Virus record (IMG/VR): IMGVR_UViG_3300046170_000002
Span: 1 to 51,151 of that record
Strand: one strand, 5' to 3'
Length of the DNA: 51,151 nucleotides
DNA from: a virus
Shown here: piece after piece, positions 39,148-47,360 of the stretch
How positions within the stretch are numbered: position 1 is the stretch's first letter
How the letters are laid out: every line of letters starts with the position of its first letter
The notes under the pieces: generated by a model
Told to the model about the DNA's origin: nothing
Database searches by the model: none
What the model saw: only the letters and a program-made list of their open reading frames with translations
Made by a program: the position numbers and the translations under genes

Positions 39148-42100
39148 TTATAATCCTATTTCTTTATATGGTCGGATAAATTTATTTATTACAGACTGTT
39201 TATATCCACCAGCTTTTAAAGCATCTACTGCTTCTGTTACAGTAATATCTTTATCTTCTAATAAATCTTTTATCATTGTTAAACTTACAAATCTTTCATC
39301 TACAGTTTCATCTAACTTTTCTAAATGTTTTCTATCTAAATAACTCTTTCTTAATTTCTGACCTCTTTTACTAGAAGCATTGTCAATAGTTTTGATTAAA
39401 GCTTTTGCTATTCCACCAGCAACATAAGGCTTTCTTAAACCTAGTCCTTCCATTTGTGATTTAAGTTCTCTATCTTCAATGTCTTGTGCAGCTTCTGAGG
39501 TTGCGTTAAAAGGTTTACCTGTAACTCTACTTTGCATTTCGTCAGGTTCATCTGTAACATTAGATACATTTTTAACTATACCACCTTTGTTAAATAAAGG
39601 TTTAAAAGAATCTTTTTTTCTTCTACCTGTAATTGGTCCAGAGCCAAATAAATTACCAATGCTAGGAGTATCTTCTGTTAATAAAGATTTACCTTGGTCA
39701 AATTTTCTAGCTTTTGTTCTTAAATCTTTTCTAGTTCCCGGACCAAATATTATATCATAGAAAGATTGATAAGGTAAATTAGTAGCTGCTATTTCTGCGA
39801 ATCCTCTTCTATATGCAATAGCATCTATAACATCTTGAGGTAATGGTCCTGCACCCATTCTTAAAAAAGAAGTAACTAATCCAGATTTTTTAGCATCACT
39901 TGCATCTGTAAATCTATTTACATAATCTAATGGACCCATTCCTCCCCACCTTCTCCAAGCATCTCCTATAACTTGACCAGTTGGTAAATCTTCTCCTGTT
40001 TGATAATCTTGTAAAGATTTTCCTTGACTTCTAATTAAATTACTTACGTGAGCAACTCCAGTCATTAATAAAGTAGTAGGTAATACTTTAGGTAACCCTA
40101 CTTGTAAAGGATATGTTTTCATTTCTCTTACAAATCTTTTTAAAATAGTATTACTAAAAACAGTAGGATATCCAGCAAACTGTGTTAATAAAGAACCAGC
40201 AGGACTTGAAAACCATAAAGGTCTATTAGCTTCTGCAGCACTTGGATTTAATATTACTTCTTTAGTAAATCTATTAGCTCCTCCTAAAATATTTTCTTGA
40301 TAAAAATTTTGTTGAAAACTTTGAAATTCTTTTTGAGCATCATTTACTGGATTAAATAATCCTTTAGAAGCATTGGGATTAAATTCTCCTTTAGAGTCTA
40401 AAGAATTTTTATACCATTGTAAAGATGTTTCTTTATTTATACCAAGCTCTTCTAATTGACCTTCATAATATTTAAGTAATTTTTTATCTTTTATTATTTT
40501 TGTACCTATAGAATGATTATATAAATCTCTAATTCTATTTCTAATCATCATTTTACCTGTAGTAAAAGAAGCTAATTGAACAGCTTTAGTCCACTGTGTT
40601 AATAAATTAGATTTAAAAAATGCATTTTGAGCTTCTTTAACTGTAAAGATTCCACGAAAAAATTGACTATCGTGCAAAGCTTCACCAGCAAGTCCAGCTA
40701 TTCTTTCTTGAACAGATTGTTCTAAAGCCAATCCTGTCTGATAAAGTTCTTGCCATTGATAATCTTCTAAATCTTTAAAACCTTTTTGAAGTCCTACAGC
40801 TTTTGCTTCTTTAACAGTTTTAATATCTGCAGTGCCAATTCTTTTAATAGCTTTAATACTTCTATCTACTATATTAGTTCCTTCTTTCTTTAAACCATTA
40901 CCAATAAGACTTAAAGTTTCTGGAACTTCATGAGTTCCTACACGACTTAAAAGAATAAAAGGTTCAGTAATACTAGATAAAGTAGCAAAGGGTAAATGAG
41001 CCATTTGCTGTGAAAGTTTTCCCCAATCAGAAGCTGCTCTAGCAAATTTACTTTTACCTATTAATGAATCTTTATATTGTTCTATACCAGTAACTTGTTT
41101 AAAAAGTGTTCTAATTTTATCACCAACTTTATTAGCTTCATCTCCTCCACCTAACTCATCAATAATTTTAGATACTTCTTTTTCATCAAACTCTCTTAAA
41201 GTATTTCCAAAATATTTTTTACGAGCCATAGATTGTGAAATATCAGTAGTATATTGCTCTAAAATATCTTGAACATCACCTTCTAAAAATTCATCTAAAT
41301 CATTATCTTTTAAATTTCTAAATCTTCTAGCTTGAAAATATCCATGAGAATCACCTACACCTTTTTGTCGTAAATCAAAAGGAGTATATCTATACTGTAA
41401 CATGTCTTGAATAATAGCATCAGCTTTTAATTGTTTAGCTTTATCAAGTTCTAAAGATGTTAAATCTTTTACCTCAGTTACTTTTACAGATTTACCTTCT
41501 TTAATAATTCTTCTTTTACCAGCAGCTTCAGTAGCAAAATTTCTACCAAAACTAGTAATGTCTGTTCCTAAATCATCATACCTACTAACTTCAATAGACT
41601 TACCAGCATCGTCTAATATTTCATTTCCTTCAGCATCCTTAACTTTAAACATTTCTCGTTCATTAGTAGGGTCAGCATGTCCAGATTTAATTAATAAGTT
41701 TTTAAATTTACTATCTTCACCTAATCCAAAATCTTTTTCAATACTAGAATAATTAAAAAATCTAGGGAAGTACGCACCTTTATTTGTTGTGTCTGGTCTA
41801 AATAATCCTAAATCATTAGCTTCATCAAATATATCATTTAAAATTTTTCTTGTTCCAATATACGCAGTAGCTAAATCTTCATCTATTAATATATCGTTAT
41901 AAGATTTACCTATTAATTTATTTACAGATTCATCTCCTTGTTCAAGAAATGTTCTGCCTAGTTGCTCATCTCTTAATAAAAACTTTAATGAATTATTTTG
42001 TTCTTCTAATAATTTATTTCTATATCCAGTTCTATATAAATTATTAAATGATTTAGCAAGACCATAATGATATTTACCAAATAATCTACCAAGGTATTCA

Positions 42101-43422
42101 CCATATGTCCATTGTGTTTCTGATTCAGAACCATTTAAAAGAATAGCATTTTTTTTACTTCGTTTCCCTTCTGTAACTAAACCAACATCATAATCATATC
42201 TAAGTTTTCTTAAAAAGTTTTCTAAAGTTGGAGACTGTTCTACTAACTCTAAAAATTCTGTAGTAGGTTTACCTATACTTTTTGATAATGCCCAGTTCAA
42301 ATCATGAACTTTTTTGTCTTTAAATTTTTCTAATCTTTTACCAACATCAGCAAATGGTTTACCTGTTTCAGGATTTAATGGTACTCCATCTTCATTGAAC
42401 TTTACTAAATCATCATTAACATTAAAGAAAATATCTTCACTTTGTTCATCATCAAACTTATAAAGTATTGCATCGTTTTCATATTTAGCTAATTCTAACT
42501 CTCTACTGTTAGGACCAACAAAATCAATATTGTCTTCATTTACAAACTTAAATTCTTTATCTACAAATTTAGAATGATACTTACCACTAGCAGCACCAAT
42601 GGCTCCACCCACACCAGCACCGAAACCTGCCCCTACTCCAGCCATTGCAAGAACTTGACCATAGTCTATATCTTGACCCAAGCCTAAATCAATATCCATG
42701 TCTTGCATAAAATAATTATGTAATCCACCCCAAGCCATTCCTTCTGCAGCACCATATAAACCATAAGACTTTGCAGTTTCTTTAGTTATAGCATCTTGTA
42801 ATTTAGCTTTAGTTAATCTTTTTACACCTTGTCTAGCAGCCTCACCAATAGCAGCTCTACCAGCTACTGTAGCTCCTCCAGACGGTATAGCAAAAAGACC
42901 TGTTAAGATATTAAGAGGGTCTAATAAAACATCTCCTGCTACGTCTTTAACCATTCCAAACTTTTCTTTAAATCCTCTAAGTTCAGAATTATTAAAAGCA
43001 TCACGTAAATATACGTAATCTTCTTTTTGGTCTTCTGACCACTTACCTGTTTGAAAAGAACGTACTACAGCACTACCTAAACTATAATCAGCATCTCTTA
43101 AATATTCAAATATATTTTCATTACTGCCAATACCATCTAAAAATCTTTCAGCCCTTACAGCAAACTCAGGGTCATTCGCAAGTTGAGTTAAGCTTTTTTT
43201 ACCAGTAGCAGAAGAAGTAATTGTTTTAACAGGAGCAATATCTTTTTGAATTTGACTATCTAATTCAGCCATTTGTTGATAGCCGATAGGATTGTCATCT
43301 AATGAAGGTTTATTTATTTCACCAAAGAATGAAGCTAAATTATTTTCTCTTTCTTTTGTAGGGTCTTCTAAGTTTTTATTACGCATCAGTTCTTGATACG
43401 CTTGGAATGTATATCTAGACAT
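39148..43422 (-). CDS. Large internal virion / DNA-ejection protein, 1424 residues
   Basis: A very long, mostly helical, charged protein with a Gly/Ala zipper-like hydrophobic patch around residues 250-285 (GVGAGFGAGVGGAIGAASG). Amphipathic segments with LTQFAGYPTVFSNTILKRF lie near residue 1100. A basic C-terminus ends YKQSVINKFIRPYKEIGL. Size and place next to other internal proteins match the ejection proteins of podoviruses (T7 gp16 is 1318 residues). No lysozyme motif is seen here. Overlaps the previous gene by eight bases. Confidence 0.72.
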   Translation of the reverse strand: MSRYTFQAYQELMRNKNLEDPTKERENNLASFFGEINKPSLDDNPIGYQQMAELDSQIQKDIAPVKTITSSATGKKSLTQLANDPEFAVRAERFLDGIGSNENIFEYLRDADYSLGSAVVRSFQTGKWSEDQKEDYVYLRDAFNNSELRGFKEKFGMVKDVAGDVLLDPLNILTGLFAIPSGGATVAGRAAIGEAARQGVKRLTKAKLQDAITKETAKSYGLYGAAEGMAWGGLHNYFMQDMDIDLGLGQDIDYGQVLAMAGVGAGFGAGVGGAIGAASGKYHSKFVDKEFKFVNEDNIDFVGPNSRELELAKYENDAILYKFDDEQSEDIFFNVNDDLVKFNEDGVPLNPETGKPFADVGKRLEKFKDKKVHDLNWALSKSIGKPTTEFLELVEQSPTLENFLRKLRYDYDVGLVTEGKRSKKNAILLNGSESETQWTYGEYLGRLFGKYHYGLAKSFNNLYRTGYRNKLLEEQNNSLKFLLRDEQLGRTFLEQGDESVNKLIGKSYNDILIDEDLATAYIGTRKILNDIFDEANDLGLFRPDTTNKGAYFPRFFNYSSIEKDFGLGEDSKFKNLLIKSGHADPTNEREMFKVKDAEGNEILDDAGKSIEVSRYDDLGTDITSFGRNFATEAAGKRRIIKEGKSVKVTEVKDLTSLELDKAKQLKADAIIQDMLQYRYTPFDLRQKGVGDSHGYFQARRFRNLKDNDLDEFLEGDVQDILEQYTTDISQSMARKKYFGNTLREFDEKEVSKIIDELGGGDEANKVGDKIRTLFKQVTGIEQYKDSLIGKSKFARAASDWGKLSQQMAHLPFATLSSITEPFILLSRVGTHEVPETLSLIGNGLKKEGTNIVDRSIKAIKRIGTADIKTVKEAKAVGLQKGFKDLEDYQWQELYQTGLALEQSVQERIAGLAGEALHDSQFFRGIFTVKEAQNAFFKSNLLTQWTKAVQLASFTTGKMMIRNRIRDLYNHSIGTKIIKDKKLLKYYEGQLEELGINKETSLQWYKNSLDSKGEFNPNASKGLFNPVNDAQKEFQSFQQNFYQENILGGANRFTKEVILNPSAAEANRPLWFSSPAGSLLTQFAGYPTVFSNTILKRFVREMKTYPLQVGLPKVLPTTLLMTGVAHVSNLIRSQGKSLQDYQTGEDLPTGQVIGDAWRRWGGMGPLDYVNRFTDASDAKKSGLVTSFLRMGAGPLPQDVIDAIAYRRGFAEIAATNLPYQSFYDIIFGPGTRKDLRTKARKFDQGKSLLTEDTPSIGNLFGSGPITGRRKKDSFKPLFNKGGIVKNVSNVTDEPDEMQSRVTGKPFNATSEAAQDIEDRELKSQMEGLGLRKPYVAGGIAKALIKTIDNASSKRGQKLRKSYLDRKHLEKLDETVDERFVSLTMIKDLLEDKDITVTEAVDALKAGGYKQSVINKFIRPYKEIGL

Positions 43423-45859
43423 TTTCTTTTAGGAATTTAGCAAATCGTTTAGCTCTATTATCTGTTTGTTCATACCATAAAGAATCTACTGCTTCATCAT
43501 GAGCATCTTGTCCATCTCCTCTTTCAATAGCATCAAACATTTTAACAAATTTTAATCCTTTTGTTTCTCCTAATTGAAAAAAGAAAGATGTAAACATTGG
43601 TAAAGCTTCAGGATTATTTAATAATTCAGGATTTTTTTCATTTAAAACTCTTCTAGCTGTATCTATAGCAATCTTTCTATCTGAACTATACCACTCTTGA
43701 ATTGTTTCTGTAGGAACATAATCACCTTTTTTGTATTGCTTTAATTCTTCTCCTACTAATTTATGACCAATACCAGAAGTTAAGTTTCCTGTAGTATCTG
43801 AATAAACTTTTGTTCTATATCCTTCATCATCTAATAATTTTACATCTATTAAATTATCAGCATTATTAATTTGATATCTAAATAATTTTTCTTTTTTCTT
43901 TTCAATAGTTTCTTCAGGAGCATTTTGTTCTTCTAAGTCTGCTATTTCTGTTTTAAGATTAGCTTCTTTTCTTTTAACTGTAGGGCTAGTTATAAGTTCT
44001 TTAAACAAATCTATTCTTTTAGTAAAGTCAGTAGGCTTAGAATCTGTTGCACCTTTAATAGCTTCTACTGCTCCAAACATAGCTTGACCGGTTAATGGAG
44101 TAGCAACTCTTGCACCTGAAGGTAATCCAGAAAGTGTCATTCCTACACCAGCTTTCCATTTTTCCCAAGATGTCATGCCTCTCATAGCTTTATAATCTTC
44201 AACATTTAAGTTATCCGGATGAGAAATATTTGAAAATAAATCTTCTATTAATATTTCTTTTTTTGCATTAGATAATTTAGACTTATCAATATTTTCATAA
44301 TGAGAATCAAATATTAAAATTTTATTTTTTCTGTCTAGTTTTTCCCAATTCTTATCTTGTTCAAATCTGCCAGTATCTGATTCACTAGGAGTTTTAATAC
44401 CATCATTAAATAAACTAGGTATTAATCCAGAAAATCTATCATAGCTATATCCTTTTTGTATATTACCTACAATACCTGTACCATCATATCTTTCTTTTCC
44501 TCGTTCATACCAAGCTTTTTCAACTTTAAAACCTTCAGAACCCATAACCATAATAGAAAAATTTCTTTTATAAACATCATCAGATATTAAGTTTTTAAAA
44601 TTTTGCATATCAGATTCAGTAGCTTTATTACCGTACAGCATTTCAAATTTACTTTCATATATAGCTTCAGCTAGTTTAGGTTTTTCACCTACTAATTTTT
44701 CAAAAGCTAAAGTATCTCTAATAAAAGCTTTACCCTCAATAGGATTAGTTCCTACATCTTCCCAGAAATCTTCAAACCTTCCTTTCTTACCTGACATCTG
44801 TAATAGCTCTGCTAATTGTGGGTTGTCTTTACTGTTATATACACTTCTAGTATTTTGATTAGCACTAAAACTTGTAATAAATGTTGAAAGTGCTTCTTGA
44901 CCTTGCTGGTCTTCATTAGCTTGATTGATTACATCTCGTTCACTACCTTTAATATCTTTCATATACTCTTGTATAGAGTTTGTCATGTTTGCACTAATAT
45001 CTAATTCAGCAATAACATCATCTAAGTTTCCATAAAAGTCTTCACGTTTAATTTCTTTAAATAAATTTATGCCTCCTTCTTCTTCTTGCCTTTTTCCAAT
45101 TTTTCTAAAGGCATGTTTTAAACCTTCAAAGACTCCTACATTTCTATATTTTTGTTTTTGTTTATTAAATATATTTTTTTCATAAGCTGTTAATTGATGA
45201 GGTGTTAATTGCATTGCTCTTTCTAATGCATCAGCTTGAGATAAAAATTCTCCACTAGGAGTTCTTGTTAAACCTTTAATTGCTTCATTAAATTTTTGAT
45301 ATTTGTTTCCTTCTAAATAATGACTTACTATATTATTTAATGCAACTTCTTTTGCTCCGTTGTATAATTTTTTATCATTTTTAAATGTTTGTAAGTTATC
45401 AAAAATATTTCCTTGTTCAATAACTGTATCTAAAGAACCTTTTAATTTTTGTTCTAAAATATCTCTGTAGGGGCTGTTCATATATGCTTTTGTTTTTTCA
45501 TCGAGAGACATAGTAGCCCATTCTTGGTCTGGACCTGCTAAACTTTTAAGGTCTTCTTCATTAAAACCTGCTGATATAATGTTAGCCATTCCACTAACTC
45601 TTTTAGATTGCTGTTCATTATTAGAATACTCAAAAATACCCATATCATCTGCTTCTTTTTCTCTTTTTTTGTAAGCATTTTTAAATATCTGTTGACCTAC
45701 TCCTATTACAGCAAGAGCTTTACCAATCCTTGCAGATTTTTTTTGTTCTTTTGCTGCTTCTCTATTAATAGATTCTTGTCTAGATAATAAAGATGAACCA
45801 AGTTCTTCTAAACTTTTATCTTGATAACTACTCATTATATCACTAAAATTATCTGCCAT
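43415..45859 (-). CDS. Internal virion protein with C-terminal lysozyme domain, 814 residues
   Basis: Helical, charged N-terminal 630 residues end in a GH24-type domain: LLDDEGYRTKVYSDTTGNLT then SGIGHKL reproduces the catalytic Glu, Asp and Thr spacing of T4 lysozyme. MFTSFFFQLGETKGLKFVKM and a C-terminal LWYEQTDNRAKRFAKF follow. Such domains locally open peptidoglycan during DNA entry. Distinct from the free endolysin at 38697. Ends overlapping the 1424-residue gene. Confidence 0.82.
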   Translation of the reverse strand: MADNFSDIMSSYQDKSLEELGSSLLSRQESINREAAKEQKKSARIGKALAVIGVGQQIFKNAYKKREKEADDMGIFEYSNNEQQSKRVSGMANIISAGFNEEDLKSLAGPDQEWATMSLDEKTKAYMNSPYRDILEQKLKGSLDTVIEQGNIFDNLQTFKNDKKLYNGAKEVALNNIVSHYLEGNKYQKFNEAIKGLTRTPSGEFLSQADALERAMQLTPHQLTAYEKNIFNKQKQKYRNVGVFEGLKHAFRKIGKRQEEEGGINLFKEIKREDFYGNLDDVIAELDISANMTNSIQEYMKDIKGSERDVINQANEDQQGQEALSTFITSFSANQNTRSVYNSKDNPQLAELLQMSGKKGRFEDFWEDVGTNPIEGKAFIRDTLAFEKLVGEKPKLAEAIYESKFEMLYGNKATESDMQNFKNLISDDVYKRNFSIMVMGSEGFKVEKAWYERGKERYDGTGIVGNIQKGYSYDRFSGLIPSLFNDGIKTPSESDTGRFEQDKNWEKLDRKNKILIFDSHYENIDKSKLSNAKKEILIEDLFSNISHPDNLNVEDYKAMRGMTSWEKWKAGVGMTLSGLPSGARVATPLTGQAMFGAVEAIKGATDSKPTDFTKRIDLFKELITSPTVKRKEANLKTEIADLEEQNAPEETIEKKKEKLFRYQINNADNLIDVKLLDDEGYRTKVYSDTTGNLTSGIGHKLVGEELKQYKKGDYVPTETIQEWYSSDRKIAIDTARRVLNEKNPELLNNPEALPMFTSFFFQLGETKGLKFVKMFDAIERGDGQDAHDEAVDSLWYEQTDNRAKRFAKFLKENV

Positions 45860-45860
45860 G

Positions 45861-46469
45861 TTAAACTCCTGTTTTACCTAATAAACTTTTACCCTGTTGT
45901 AATTCAGGTTTAGGTTTTTGTAAAATACTTTCACGTAATTTTGAACTATCTAATTTATCTAATTGCTCTTTAATATCTTTACCTACTGATGTAGGTTGTG
46001 CATTTAAAACTTTAGCATCTTGAAATGTACCACCTTCTTCTATAAAAGATTTAGATTCATTAATTACTCTATTTGAAGTATTTTCATCTATATCTTCATC
46101 TATTGATTCATCTGCATCTATAACTGGTTCTACACCTGCTTTTTCTGCAATAGCCATAAGCATATACATAGTAGGCTCTAAAAGATTTAGCATCATATCT
46201 GGATTAAATTTACCTTTGTTAAATCCTTCTCTCAAAACAACTTGAGATATTGTATTTACAGGAATGCCATTTGACATTAAACCTATAACATTTTGAAGTC
46301 TATTAGGTTCTAATAAATCTAAAAATATTTTCTCTCTTGCTTCTTTAACAGAAGCATATTTAGAAGGTTGTTCCCAAGGATAACTTTGTTCAGGAGAATT
46401 AGTTAAAGATTGACCTGCTATAGGTTTTTCAAATAATACTTCTTGTAAATTTTGAGGTGTTGCTGCCAT
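45861..46469 (-). CDS. Virion-associated protein, 202 residues
   Basis: Begins MAATPQNLQEVLFEKPIAGQ. A central helical block (LEPTMYMLMAIAEKAGVEPV) leads to an acidic linker (DADESIDEDIDENTS). Sits two bases upstream of the lysozyme-domain protein and ten after the next gene, within the internal-protein cluster. No family recognised; probably a minor internal or assembly protein. Confidence 0.6.
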   Translation of the reverse strand: MAATPQNLQEVLFEKPIAGQSLTNSPEQSYPWEQPSKYASVKEAREKIFLDLLEPNRLQNVIGLMSNGIPVNTISQVVLREGFNKGKFNPDMMLNLLEPTMYMLMAIAEKAGVEPVIDADESIDEDIDENTSNRVINESKSFIEEGGTFQDAKVLNAQPTSVGKDIKEQLDKLDSSKLRESILQKPKPELQQGKSLLGKTGV

Positions 46470-46478
46470 AATAATTCC

Positions 46479-47348
46479 TTAAGTTAATATACCTGTATAT
46501 GCATTTTCTAATTTAAAAATATCATCATCAGTTGGGTTAGGGTTATTAAAATCCATATACATTAAATTTGGGTTTTGTTGTTTCATTAAAGTAGTCTGTG
46601 CAACATCTGCAAAATAAGAAGCTGTTGCTTTTCTTTGCTGTTGTTGTGCAAACCTTTCAGCATCTTCAGTAGCTATTATATCACTTCCTGCCAATTGAAT
46701 AGGGGCTATTTTTTTATATGCACTAAATTCTCTACTACTTCTTAGCCTTTCTTTAAATTTTAATTTTTCTCCAGTTACTGCATCAACTTTACTTTCTTTA
46801 GAAAAAAGTTTAGGTTTATCGCTTGTAAACATTTCTTCTCCTGCTTTTCTAAAGTCTGTATCTAAAAACTTAGTAGGTTTTTTACCTACTGTTATAGTTT
46901 CATCCATAGTAGAACCTATCATATTTTTATCAAAAGTTAATGACTGAGCTTCAACATCTGCTGGTTTAATAAATCCATTAGTTACATCACTTACAAAGTT
47001 TCTAAAACTAGAACCTCCAGTTCCTGCTCCACCAAACACTTCTCCAACTTTATTCATTCCCATTTCTACTGCATCAGTCACTCTATTAAAAACTCTACCT
47101 ACTCCTTTGCCTACAAACCCTGCAGCAGTTTGAATACCTTGAGCTATAGGTGCAAGGAAAGAAGAACCTCCTGCTATACTATTTATCCATGTTCCCATAC
47201 CCGGAAGTATAAAAGATAAAGCAACAGAGCCTAATGGACCTAATTTACCAAAAGCTTTAGCAACTTTACCTAAACCACTTTTAAGTCTTTTACCTATTTT
47301 TTTAAAGCCTCTTCCTATTTTCTTACCTATTTTTCTTAATTTTCCCAT
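46479..47348 (-). CDS. Virion protein with cationic amphipathic N-terminus, 289 residues
   Basis: The first 35 residues are repeated basic amphipathic turns (GKLRKIGKKIGRGFKKIGKR). A Gly-rich hydrophobic region follows (LSFILPGMGTWINSIAGGSS, then PIAQGIQTAAGFVGKGVGRV). The pattern looks membrane active, as expected of a small ejection protein that inserts in the host envelope (T7 gp14-like role). Helical Gln-rich C-terminus. Confidence 0.6.
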   Translation of the reverse strand: MGKLRKIGKKIGRGFKKIGKRLKSGLGKVAKAFGKLGPLGSVALSFILPGMGTWINSIAGGSSFLAPIAQGIQTAAGFVGKGVGRVFNRVTDAVEMGMNKVGEVFGGAGTGGSSFRNFVSDVTNGFIKPADVEAQSLTFDKNMIGSTMDETITVGKKPTKFLDTDFRKAGEEMFTSDKPKLFSKESKVDAVTGEKLKFKERLRSSREFSAYKKIAPIQLAGSDIIATEDAERFAQQQQRKATASYFADVAQTTLMKQQNPNLMYMDFNNPNPTDDDIFKLENAYTGILT

Positions 47349-47360
47349 AATAAATTCCTT